A stretch of 64,000 bases of DNA from Malurus cyaneus samueli. Taxonomy: Eukaryota; Chordata; Aves; Passeriformes; Maluridae. Positions 11,935-23,490 of this stretch are shown here, piece by piece. Below the pieces are notes generated by a model that was given only the letters and a program-made list of their open reading frames with translations, was not told where the DNA came from and did no database searches. The stretch is taken from NCBI GenBank assembly GCA_009741485.1, contig CM019216.1, forward strand, positions 46,818,863 to 46,882,862. The letters are read 5' to 3'. The position numbers and the translations under genes are program-made. How positions within the stretch are numbered: the first letter of the stretch is position 1; every line of letters starts with the position of its first letter.

Positions 11935-14621
11935 AGGCCTAACACTCCCATAGACACAAACATAAAAAAAACTACATTGCTCTCCTCTTAACCACACCTT
12001 CACTGGAGTGTCTAAATGTTTGGTCTGGACTGTTTCATCAGTGCCTTGTCCTTGATGCCAAAAGTCAAAGATATATCAAGGGTGAGCAAAAGTCTCCTCA
12101 AGTTGGTAGAAATCCCTTCGGTAACTTTAGTGAGCACTGGATGAAGCAGTTAACTTACAGGTTATTGCCAAGAGAGGCACCTGCTGCCATCAGTATTATA
12201 CTGACATCCTAAAGGCTTGTATGTTTATTAAAAAAAGAAAAAAAAATTAAAAATCATTGTGTTTCCTAAGCAGCACAGAGAGAAATGAGAAATTTTCAGA
12301 CTGAAAGTAAAAACACTGGAAAATAATTATTGCAAATGGGAAATGTATTTAAAACACTGCATTTCTGTGAATTGCCCTGATGCCTTGCCTTCCCAGTATG
12401 TACATGCTTGCCAAATGTGCAAAATCCATACTCAATGCTATTTTGAAGTTAAACAAACCAAAGGTGTTTGTAAATCTGCAAGCAGTTTCACGTCCTGCAC
12501 CCTAAGCTCAGCCTAAGCAAGGTTATTCAAACTGAACTTCAAGTGACTGTTTCTGGCTTAATACCTCCTCCTGCTAACTTTTAGCAGTTCAAAGTAATTG
12601 TTTTGGCAGAATTTATAAAACAATGGAAACAGACTTTTTTAAGTAGGAAAATGGCAAACATTTCTGAACTCTCACAGAACTGACAGTGAGACCGTTTAAA
12701 TGCTGTCTGTTACAGAGGTGAAAAAGCTTCTTCTTATCTTTGGGTATACAAAATGGCCTGCATTATCTTGATTTTCTCCTCAGTGAATCATTCAAGTGTT
12801 TTACAACATGTCATTAAAGGAAAGGGGAAATTGTTTAGTGAACTGTTAGCAGGTACAGAATGTTTGTTTTGCTTAAATAATATTTCCACATAAAGGATGT
12901 CTGGAGTTACTGTTTAAGAAAAAGGAAAAACCTTTTACTTTACAAAAGCCAAGACCCACAGCAAAGATTAACAAAAATGTTGGTGATTAGCTGTGTATGT
13001 AATGCAGTAGCTGTAACTGGCAAAGACAGCTCCCAACATCTAAGTGATGAAAGAAGAATTTTTTTTTTCCCAAGTGAAAGATTTAAGAGATTTTTCTCTG
13101 AATATCTTAAGCAGCATTTGCCATCTATTTCTCATGGGCTACTAACCATCTATCATATGACCCTGGTTTATCTCCTGGCTCAGACAGCCGTATAATAATT
13201 CTTTTCAGTTAAACTTTTGGGGAAATAATTAGAATGGGTGAATTAATTTAAACAAAATCCCAAACTTGTTCATATCCTTACTCCACATGGTCCAAAGGTG
13301 TTGTCCTCCTTGCACTCTCAAATAAGCCATTTGAGGGAAGGTTACAAATCCAAATGCTAACTCTAAGGATGCAATGTTATGGACACCAACCTTTCGCCCT
13401 TTTCCTCTTACACTTGTGATACTGTAGGTGAAAAGATTATAAAGGTAGCAAGTTTTCCTCCTATTCATCACTGCAGGCTAATCTCATGCCTGCACATGCT
13501 GCCTTTGCTGTCTGTTAGGCTCTGTTATTGCTCTGAACTATATTCAGTTCTTAAACTGACAAATCTTCCTGTCTGCTTTACTTGCACATTTCCCCTCACA
13601 ACATTTTGTTAGACTTGTTCTCTGCTGCTTGAGACATCAAAGCTTTATTGACTAGTAGCTATTCAGCATTTGCCAGCCTTTCTCACCTCTCCAGACCCAC
13701 ACTGGGGTCAGGACACTCCTTAGATGTAATGCTTTGGCACTGGAATTACATTTTCATCACTCAGGGAAACGCTACAAAGAAGCATATCTGGAGTCACTCC
13801 AAAGTGAGTAGAGCAACTCAAAAGTTGCCTTGACTGCCAGTGAGAATAAGATAACACTGTCACAGGGATCGGGTGAGAGCCTAGTTGTGCTTGCATTTGG
13901 CAGGATTCCAGGCAGGATACAGACCCTGGACACGACAGCTGGAGAAAAGAACATCAGAGGCATCAGCGTACCAGCCTCTGTGAAATCTGTGGACAGGTGG
14001 ATAAGGAGCTTCAGCTTCCTGCTTAGCCCTGCACCACTTTTAGTGGTGCAGCATCATGGTAAATGCAGCTGAGTGTTGATGCACGTGTGTCTGTACCTCT
14101 GCAAGGTTCACAATCCTTTCCACCTTACCTTCAGTGTCTCAGTTTAAAAACTGCACAATATCCTCTCATGAAAGCCTTCAGTGTCTGACTCTGAGATCAT
14201 GCAAACATTCCATAATTGTGTGTCTAGTCAAATTGCAGCCGTTTTTGCAAAACTCATCGTGTCTGGGCAAAGTTTTCCGCAATTTCTTCTGGATGGTAAG
14301 GGAAACCATCTCCTCTCTTGTGTTAATAACCTTTGTGCCTATGGCAGTCCTTGAAAGACAGATGAGATCTTCAGTCAGAATATACAGGGAACTCAACACT
14401 CAGAAGTTTTATTCTGCGTTACTCATTTATCACTTTTTATCAGCCTAGCACTATAACCCAGATTTTGTTGGTTTGAATTCAGGGCTAGCTTGAATAATGA
14501 AAATCAAATAAAATGAGTACATGGCTGTGCACTTTGGAAAATGTATGAAATGAGAGATTAGATATACCAAAATTTTTGGCACTGTTTCTAAATTTAGAAT
14601 AAGATATTAATTGGATCTTGA

Positions 14622-14637
14622 ATGCACTTAAGTGCAT
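14622..14637. promoter_or_regulatory. 16-bp palindrome containing inverted NK2-homeobox-like sites
   Basis: The sequence 'atgcacttaagtgcat' is perfectly self-complementary. Its centre CACTTAAGTG holds CACTTAA and TTAAGTG, the preferred core of NK2-class homeodomain proteins (Nkx2 family) on both strands. A perfect 16-bp palindrome is unlikely at any one place but a few are expected by chance in 64 kb, so function is only suggested. Confidence 0.3.
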
Positions 14638-17537
14638 CATGAAGAAATAAATAGGGATCTGCTCACCAGTGAGGCCACTGTCACTGCTCATTCATTTATA
14701 CTGCCTCACTGTTCAACAGCTGTGATTGATCTCCGAGACTTCTGCTTCAGGATGGACAAAAGTCACAAAACACCATGAGCACACCTTTCTGGTTGCAACA
14801 CTAGAGGGACATTTTTTTTAATATTAGTAGCCAATTAAGTTAGAGTAAGATGAAACATACAAATCCTAAAAGCCCACATCCCAATCAAAACATTGAGTTG
14901 TTCAAAGCTGATATATCATAGGTATCTCCTAAACCCAGTCAAACATGTGATCTGCTGCTGGTGCCTTCAGGTGTTCTCCATTGCTCTGGTCAGGACTACG
15001 GCAAACTTAAAATGAAGGATCACCACAGGAATCCTTTTTCTTCACCTTTGAATCTGACATCAGTGTTCAGAAGCTGAACTGCACTTTCATCCCCTATCTT
15101 GCAGAGTCATGCCACTTCCCTAGGGCTTTCTGGGTAAATAACAGTGCTCGTAAAGGCTTTGCACACTCACACTTCTAAAAATCCATGGGGGTTCTCACGT
15201 TATGCAGATCATAGAATAATTTATCTTGGTACTTTACATCAAATCCAGTAAGCTATGGCAGAACTACAGCATATATTTTTGACACTTATCTCAATTTAAA
15301 GTTGTCAAGTGGCCACATAATTCTCTCTGACTTTCGGTAACTACTTAAAAAATTTAATTGCATTCACTTTTCAAGAACTGTGGCTTATTTCTAGCTTGAA
15401 TTAATTACATTTCAGTCCCTAGCCACAGACACTCCTATACTTTTATCTCATAAGAAGTCCTTTACTATCAAAGACCAGGCAGACATTTTTAGATCCTGCT
15501 CAGATGAAGTCTCATATTTCTATTCTCAAGTCTTCAAGCATCAGTTCCCATTATTTAAAAATAAACTGCTGAAGTTATTTGGTGGGATATTAACACTTAC
15601 AAGTGACTAAGATACAAACAGCTACTAAACATTTGTGAGGTGGCAGCATGCCAGGTGTACAGGGAAGATTGAAAGCCCTCCAGAGCTAATTTAGAAATGT
15701 CTTTTCTTGGTGTCTGCATCCTTGTCCTGAAATAATACTGGAGGTGTTCTGCTAACAGCCACCTCTAAAGGTTTCTGGTTATGTCCTATTCTAGATCACA
15801 GCCAGCCATGGCTTGGCTTTATTTACAATCATTGTCCTCTTGAAGACAAACCAACTTTTATCCATTGTGTTTGCCTTGCTAGAATAGTGAATTTATCTTT
15901 GATGAAACTGAGAGGATCAAAAATGAGTCTGGATAAGAGAGTACAGACAGCCCTGCTTATACCAACTTGATTGAGCCAACTATAAATCTCATCTTGACAA
16001 CTCATTAACACAGTTGATTGATGAAAACACACACTTCCTGATTTTCATATATTTGTCTCTGACAGGAGGGTGACCATTGCCAAGCTGAGCATCAGGGTGC
16101 CAGCTGCAGGATAAACAATCTGTATCTGTCTCATAGATCTGAAGATTTCTAGACAAATTCCCTTCACAGATAAGCACCAGTTTTCAGCCAAAAATCATAC
16201 CTACCTAAGTATACTTCATCACTTATTCTTGATTGACCACATAGTGCAGGCCAAATGTAATAACCACACAGGAATATGTTATTCCAACCCTGTCGTATTA
16301 AATGGGTTTTCTTTTGTATCTATGAGTTTAGACAGAAATGGGAATTTCATAATTAAAGTTACATTTCCTGCTCAGGACGACAGCAGACTCTATTTCTGTG
16401 TGTCTGAATCGCTTCTTCCTGTGAATAGGCGCATCTTCATTATTAAAAAAAAACAAAACCTCAAACTTCTCTTTTTATCAGCTGTCTGATAATTTTGTGC
16501 TGTTATGGAAAAGATGATAAGTCATAAAACCTTCACTTCTGGAAAATACTACACATTTTGAACATGGTTAGTCATGAACTAGAACAAAGTAGTAATGTGT
16601 ATTTCCTTTCCCTGCCTTCTTTGAGGCAGTGCTTGGAAAAAATGATGATGAACCAGATTAGAGCTGTGAAATCACTTTGCCACTTTTATACACTGTCACT
16701 GCTTTGGTGGATGAATAGTTCTAAGATAAGTGCAGCTATGCCACGTAGCTCCATTCCCTCCTCCGCCCTGCCACCCGCACTCAAGTTCTGATTCAAGTGC
16801 AGCCCAACCCCTTCAGGGCTGTTCAGGAAATTGCCACCCAGAGATTTCCGTAGTAGTGTTTGCAGTCAACACCACCAAAGGCGGAGATAAAGGTTTGTTC
16901 AGAGGGAATGCCTGGAACTGCTCTTTTTACTCAGTCGATAACAGATGCCTTAAGCCAACTTGTGATCTGTCATCTCATTATTGTCAGAGTGTCTGGCATT
17001 ATATGCAATCCTTCTTTGCTCATGTACAGTTAATGTGTCTGTAAAAATGCACATAGAACTTCTCAGAGAGAAAAAAAACCTGAAGATTCATTTTAAGAGA
17101 AAGAAGCAGAAGTAACACCATGTTACAGCTTGACTAGGATTTCTGCATCTGTCTCATGAAATCTGCCTGATGTTATAGGAGTCACGCCACAATGAGTTTT
17201 ACTATGTGAGACACTGAGGCCCTCCCTTGTAATTCATTGCTCAAAATATATATCTATAAAACATTTTAGGAAGTGGCTGTTTGAAAAGCAAGTGGATGAC
17301 AAGTGACCCTAGAATTTAGCTCAGTAATTAATTGTTATTCTTTCTATGATTACTTAGAAGAAAAGCTTACTTTTCTAGAGAATGTACCATGGTGTGTCCA
17401 AACATCGTAAATGCAGTCATAACCCTTCTAGAAAACCTTCCTTTAGCAAGAGATAGTTATCAGACCACTCAGTTGTTGGCTGCATTTTACACAGAGCTAG
17501 AAATCTTGGCTAGAGACAGAAGTGATTGCTTTCAAAA

Positions 17538-17710
17538 TGCAAAAGAAAAAAAAAAAGGAAAAAAAAAGAAAAAAAAAAACCAAAAAAAAACAAAACCAAA
17601 CAAAACAAACAAAAAAAAAAAAAAAAAACAAAAACAACAACAACAAAAAAAAAAAAAAAAACAAAAAAAAAAAAAGAAGAGAAGAAAAGAAAGGAAGAAA
17701 AACAGAAGGA
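17538..17710 (+). repeat. Long A-rich tract with C and G interruptions (~170 bp)
   Basis: About 170 bases are nearly all A, with G interruptions at the left (aaaagaaaa, ggaaaa), C interruptions in the middle (caaaacc, caaac, aacaacaacaac) and G again at the right (gaagagaagaaaag). This is the largest simple repeat in the window. All frames through it code for Lys/Asn/Gln or, on the other strand, Phe, and are not genes. It may be a decayed, expanded poly(A) seed. Length and purity here are prone to sequencing error. Confidence 0.9.
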
Positions 17711-19178
17711 CAAGCCTTCAAACCCAGAAACCCAGAACTGCCAGCCTGGGAGGAGAAAGGGGAGAGTCAAGGGGGTTAAAATGAGGAGTCCATGCAAGAG
17801 CCAAGGTGCACCATACTTTTGGTGCTGAACTAAAGTTATGGTACCCCCCAGGCTGACTTAGAGATGCAACTTTAGGTAGAAGAGTTAGGAAAGTTGCTCT
17901 GAAGCACACCAGCTCCATGCAGCAGCTGAGGAGATGACGTTACTGATAAGGATGGAAGATGCCTCAGGGAGCTATTGAAATGCCATAGCCATGACCTGTG
18001 TGCTGAGCAGCTTCTCTGCAGACACATTTATGCTCCTGTTTTCACTGTTAAATGGGAAATTTGGTACCTCTTAGGCTCCTCAGAGAACCAGAGACATGCC
18101 CACTTAGACAGAGATTTTTGCATCTTTTAATTCTAAAGACAAGCTGGTGCCCCAGTGCTCCCAATGGGATGGAAGGATAGGGAACAAGCAGAACTTTCTA
18201 CACTCCCTGCTGTGAAGGACAAAGGTGGAAACAATAAGGATACAAACTGGAAAATACCTCATGCAGTCATCTAATATTAAGAACTTTCTTTTATTGCTCG
18301 GATGAAAATTTCAAAGTTTAGACAAAACAAAGTGGGATTTCCCTCATTTCACTCAGATTTGTTGAAGAGAGCTCTATGATGGAAGCTAGGACAGGTTCTT
18401 CTCTCAGAAGGCACAAACATGAGAACAAAAGCAGCTCAAGTCCCTGGCGTTGCTCAGAACTCGTGCTCCTCACAAAGGACTGCAAGGAAGCCAGGACAGG
18501 CTGCAACAGAGGAATGAGCAGGAGCAAGAGCAGATGACGCTGCCTCGTCCAAGAACATTCATCCTTGCCAGGAGGCTTTTCCAGGTCTCAGACACAGAAT
18601 GCTCTGTGCTTGCACAAGAGTCAGTGTTTTTCTGTCCTACACACGGCAGCACTGAGGTAATAATCTGTCAAGCATTTGCTACTGGATTTGTGCCCTTAAG
18701 TGAGAAGGGATGACTTGGTACAGATGCAATAGTGGTGGTTGAGCAGTACAGAGAAAACCAATGTTTTTTTTTTTTTCAATTCCATCCCTAGCACTAACCA
18801 AAAACCAGACTGTGGGCCTCTGGTCTTCTGAGAAGCCCCAAATTCCGTGCCAGGAGCAGGGAGGCAGGCAGTGTCTGACTGCTCTTCCCAGAAGAATCTA
18901 TAGGATGACCCCAAAGATTCATCATCCTGATCCAGAGTATAGCACAGTGATCATAAATTTAATCTCTTCTTCTTCTACTATTAGCAGTTATTCATAGAGG
19001 ACATGTCCCTGCTTACATATCTATTTTCTTGCATTACTAATTGTTTCCAAAATCATTGTCATATAGTTTCCTTTGCACTGTGGTAGGGAGTTGGGTTAGA
19101 AGGATTACAGCAGCAAACATTTCTGGGTTTATATTTTATTCTGAATTCAGCTAAACTTTCTTTCCTCTCATATTTCAA

Positions 19179-19221
19179 TTAAAAAAAAAATAAAAACCCA
19201 GAAAAACCCAAACAAACAAAC
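19179..19221 (+). repeat. A-rich tract passing into CAAA repeats
   Basis: Ten A residues, then taaaaaccca, gaaaaaccca and aacaaacaaaca. Low-complexity sequence of the same A-with-C style as the larger tracts in the window. Confidence 0.7.
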
Positions 19222-21438
19222 ATCTGGTTCCTGCTGCTGCTGGAGAAAGAGGTCATACACTTCTCATCTCCAGCCTTAGAAAGGCCCAGGAAGAAGGTGG
19301 ATTCCAATCACGACAGTACTCAAAGTCTTTTGGCTTCAGTCACAGCCAGAAAGAAAAAGGAAGAAAAGGCATTTGCAATGGCAAAAGCATTTTCAAGTAA
19401 ATTATTTGACAATTCTTGAGTGTAAATGATTCAACCTCTCATGACTGTGAAACAACATAGAAGAAGATAGACATTTCTTACTAATTCAGTACTCTTTAAT
19501 GCATTCACTTTAATGTCTTTCTTGCCTACAATTATATTTAAAATGCCATCACTTTCCATTCTTTGTGGTGTTCACATCCCATATAAACTGTTCCAACTGC
19601 TCATGGTTTATAGTTTTGTTAAAAACCCTTAACAGAAGTTACACAGAGACTCAATACACCAACTAATGTATTCTGTTTTACATGCTTAAATATACAAAAC
19701 CCACAACTATGCTTCCTAAGTGCCTAAACTTTTTCATCCAGAATAGCTGTTTTTCTGTGTTACTTCATGCCATTCTTGAGTGGCAGGAAAATAAAAAAAA
19801 TATGTGAGCTGATCTGCCTAAAATAACCAAGAGATGGCAGCACTCCATTCAACCCAAATTTGACTTGTCATACAATCTATATGGCAGCAGTACAGCAGTC
19901 AGTGCAAGTGGGAAATGCAAAGGATGCAGTGAGCTCTAGAGCAAGCCAGGACATGCATTATTTCATCAGTCACTCTCCCTGTTTGTCACAGCGGGGCTGA
20001 GAACCACGGCAGTTATGGAAAGTTCTTGACTAAATGGGGAGAAGGAGGAAGCTCATGACAATTGCATTTCTTCCTGGTCCCCTGTCTGTTGGTGGCAGCA
20101 ACATTTGCTCAGCTGCTGAAGCTGTCCCTTGCATTTGAAAGCGTTAGGAAAAATATTGTCACCATGAGGAAATGTGTTAAGATAAGGCACATGGTGAACA
20201 CATTCCAAATTGTATTAATCACTTTTTTTAAAAAAAAAGAGACCACCGAAATTCTTGCACATATTATACTGGATCAAATTTCTTGCAGCATTCTTTCCTT
20301 CCTCTTTGAAATGTTGGAGTGAACTCCCCCTAATTCTCCTCAGTCTTCATACACTACTCCCTGACAGTGCAAGCTACAAATTATGAGGTACTTTGTCTCA
20401 GTTTGCCAAGGTGCAAATGGCCATATGGTGAGACCTTTTTGGATGTCAAGTGCTCTGGGCTCTTTGGGAAGAGAGTTACTGTTTGGAGAGCAGAGTGCTA
20501 AAGCATTTCAAATTAACCTTGAAGCAGCTGTGACTGATGTAGTGGTACATTTTACATGTTTTGGTCTCCAGAAATCTTTGGATGTTTTTTAAGCTTCCTT
20601 ACAAATGTCCAGGCATTCTCTGATACTGATGATCACTGCTGGAGCTAGACTCAAATATTTTTCCTTGCATGACAAACACGAATGCATTCATGAAAGGTAA
20701 ACTTTCTTTGCACTTAAATGGCTTTGTTTATCTTGCATGTTCAGTAGGTTGATTCCACTCTGGCTTTTGCAGTACATGTTAGGGCAATCACTCTATTTGG
20801 TTTTATACTTTTTCCCATACATTCCTTCACTGCCGAAAGGTAGGAGGTTGTAAATTACCATGCAGTAAGTATCATGTTGCAAAATCCTAGCAGAGATAAA
20901 GCACCTGACATTTACAGTCAAGTTAGCTCTGTAAAATCGCTGCTAATGAGTGAGGCTCCATGGCAACAAAATTACAAAGGTGTACCACCACTGGGGTGTT
21001 GGAGCAGGAGCTTACATTCATGTACAAAAAACACGGTGTGGTGATTAAATCTCAGCTTTTGAACACATGAAGCAGTCCATGCATGAAGGCACTCACCTTT
21101 CCCACTTTTCTCAGCTGCTGTCTCAGAAGCACATTTTATAGCTTTCTCTCTCCCAACCCACTTTTCCAACGTAGGGGAACTTTCTGTCATACTTAAGCAC
21201 GATCATTAGTTGCTTTAGCTAACACTGGGAATGCTAAATGAGACAGATGGCTGTTTCAGATAAGGCTAAATTAAATATTTAGGTTTACCCACATTGAAAT
21301 AGATGCAACTTCTGGGATATTGCAAATGAAATCTGTAATTTATGGGCATTTAACATAGATAAAGTAGCTGATGGCCCTTTCTCTTTATAGTAAGCTCTAC
21401 CTTTTACAAACCATTAATTTTACCAAGAACACATTACT

Positions 21439-22032
21439 TTGACTCTGCTTTTGAGCAAAGACTTCATATCAGAGACCTCTCTTAAGAGACCCCATCTCCT
21501 TCCACATAAAGGTTGCTGTTTAAATAGAATCCAGTTGGCAACACCCTGTGAGGAACTGATCCGTCACACTCTGGTGACACCAACAGGATCTTTGATTGTC
21601 ACAGACTGTGGGGGCTCTGCTGTGAGGTGTTTTCTGCAAGGCAGCCCCCAAAGCAACGCTGCATCCTCCGTGCCACGTCAGACAAGTGCCTGCTGGACCT
21701 GCTTCACATTTTGCATGTGCAGAGGCTCAGCAAAGCCCAGGAATGCTTTACAGCTTTACCACTCAGGGTATAAGCCAAGGATAAGAAGAGCCTCTATAAG
21801 AGGAAAATGTAGCCCCTCACATTCTGAGAAAGGTGAAAAAAAAAGGGAAAAAGATACATTTTTGACAGAGTGGAGGAGAAGATATCTTCAGACAAATGGA
21901 GTTAAGCTTCAGAGTGTGGCTGCTTGGAGAGCACAAGTGGAGCCATGCCTTGGCAGGCTGCAGCACTCATTTTCCCAAGGGAACAGCATACACCAGAAAG
22001 AGCTGGGCTCCCCCATGCCCAGTCTGTCCTAA
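21439..22032 (+). other. Unassigned open frame, 197 codons, no usable start
   Basis: Open for 197 codons, but counted from a TTG; the first internal ATG is about 90 codons in. The product is rich in Ser, Arg, Cys and His with no recognisable domain. The DNA is moderately GC-rich, which lowers stop-codon frequency. A chance frame is the best explanation. Recorded because it is one of the two longest open stretches in the window. Confidence 0.07.
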
Positions 22033-22892
22033 TGCTACTGCTGGATCTTTTATGGACTTCTCTGGAGTGATTGTTACCCCCACACACTCCTCCTCCACAT
22101 CTTTTTCCATAGTCTCCATCATCAACCTCAAACCCTTATGAGCTTGTGTGTTACTGTAACCTGAAGTGAAATGATATATTTGATGTTCACTATCTAAAGT
22201 CCTGATTTATTTACTTTGGAGTAGGTGGGGGAAATAAAGATATTTGAGGGAACCTGAAAAGTTCAAGAAAGCACTTGATTAATATGCAGCTGGACAGGAA
22301 AAAAAAATATTGCCAATGAAAACACAATCAGGCCAAGCACAAATGAATGTTTAGATTGGGCTGGGAGGGACTGCATGGGCAAGGAAAGGCTTTTTAATTA
22401 ACTCAGGAAAAAAATATAGGAATGACTGGAAGAAGAGAGACGGGAAAGAAGGAGTGTGTTGGCCCATGTGTCAATGAATCGGCTGCTGGCAGCACATAAA
22501 TGTTAAGGAGCAGCTTGCAGTCTCTGACTATTTGTAGCCTGATTCCTAAACCAAAGAAGAAATCCAGAGCAATACTGGATACCAGACTACACCTCAGAGC
22601 CATCAGAGCCTTTCACTTGCACTAAGGAAAATAGATTATTGATGCTGGCAGGAACATGTGCTCTAAAAACAGACAAGGAGATTGCAGCCTAATCCAAATC
22701 CAAACAGAAGCAAGTTGTATAAAGCCAAATTCCTTTTACAGTTCCTTAATTTCACTACAAAATTGCTCTCCTTTAAGTTTTCAATTGTGTATTATCCGAG
22801 CCAATCTAGCTAACCCTTGCTTACAAGGGCAGTCTGTTTGTGCAGGAGTGGACCCATTAAAAATTCAAAAGCCTAATGGCTTGCAGGACTCA

Positions 22893-22964
22893 GGGTAAAA
22901 TCTTGGCCCCACTGAAGGCAGTAGGAGGCTTGCCAAGGACTTCAGTGGGGCCAGCATTTTACCT
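22893..22964. repeat. Near-perfect ~25-bp-stem hairpin (palindromic element)
   Basis: Bases 22893-22917 pair with 22940-22964 around a 22-nt loop. Working base by base I find one mismatch (22902/22955) and two G-T wobbles (22903/22954, 22893/22964); the rest are Watson-Crick. The arms contain the core 'ggccccactgaag' and its complement 'cttcagtggggcc', each flanked on the outside by a 'gtaaaat' / 'attttac' block. The core resembles a palindromic 'ggccccattgaagtcaatggg' motif that I recall as an old interspersed repeat of reptiles and birds. I cannot name the family with certainty. It could alternatively be a locally folded RNA such as a miRNA-like precursor. An open frame crosses it by chance. 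Confidence 0.8.
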
Positions 22965-23254
22965 CAGCTCTTTACAAGCAGCAGTGTTGCTCATTTGTAA
23001 GCACAAAAACACCACTGTGAATTTCCTGAGGCCCAATCACCAGCTTTTGCTGGTGCTTCCGTCGTCATCACGTGGCTTCACTTTCAAACCCAAAGGGAAG
23101 AGGCTGAGGAATGAAGCCATATTCTCCCACTAAAAACTAGCTCCTTTTACGTGATACATGTGTGATGTAATTCCAGGGAAAAGAGGAAGAAACCCAAAAC
23201 TTGTGTGTTTTTCTTTCCCCACTTCCCCTCATTCTCCTGAAAAAACCTCTTTCC

Positions 23255-23490
23255 CCGTGAGGATGATATCACGAGGCTTTGCTAGAAATGACGGGGTGCA
23301 GGCTGCTGGCCCAGCCGGGGACACACGTGACGTGACGTGTCCAGAGAGCTGGCGGGAAGCACACCAACCCCACCCAGCAGATGACCAGGCACTGACACGG
23401 CCCCATCGGCCGGACACGCCGCCAGGACGGCGCAGTAATTGAAAACAGCGGGACTTCTGCCTGCAGTCTCCAGTGTTAGTGCTCGGCGCT
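23255..23490. promoter_or_regulatory. CpG-rich patch with overlapping E-box/CRE-like motifs
   Basis: I count 18 CpG dinucleotides in about 236 bp, whereas 22141-22400 nearby has none. The patch is clearly more GC-rich than its neighbours. It contains the palindromic E-box CACGTG at 23324-23329, overlapping two TGACGTG copies (23328-23334 and 23333-23339), the core recognised by CREB/ATF- and bHLH-type factors. No TATA box, splice donor or open frame with a recognisable product follows on either strand, so a promoter is not demonstrated. An intragenic enhancer, an orphan CpG island or the 5' end of a non-coding transcript all fit. The base counts are observed; the regulatory role is inferred. 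Confidence 0.4.

Larger units (their letters stand above)
8952..17537. other. Unique non-coding sequence between two A-rich tracts
   Basis: Contains the poly(A) run at 9531, the TGTAAGAAA trio at 11896 and the palindrome at 14622. Open frames reach 104 codons at most and overlap on both strands around 13400-14450. A possible but very degraded CR1 end near 15207 is not convincing. Confidence 0.65.
17711..22892. other. Unique non-coding sequence
   Basis: Moderately GC-rich between about 17720 and 18920, with many overlapping short frames and no family match. Holds the A-rich tract at 19179 and the 197-codon open stretch at 21439. No repeats of known family seen. Confidence 0.65.

Noticed and set aside
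13379..14448. Cluster of overlapping 60-104 codon frames on both strands
   Set aside because: No signature, mixed strands, several without ATG. Expected from a slightly GC-richer stretch.
15205..15260. Possible minus-strand CR1 3' end ('atcatagaataattt' then 'cttggtactttac')
   Set aside because: Only the first ~15 bases resemble the CR1 terminus; the next blocks match at about chance. RepeatMasker could overturn this.
17389..17828. Lysine-rich frames on plus and phenylalanine-rich frames on minus strand
   Set aside because: They are translations of the A-rich simple repeat at 17538-17710 and do not represent proteins.
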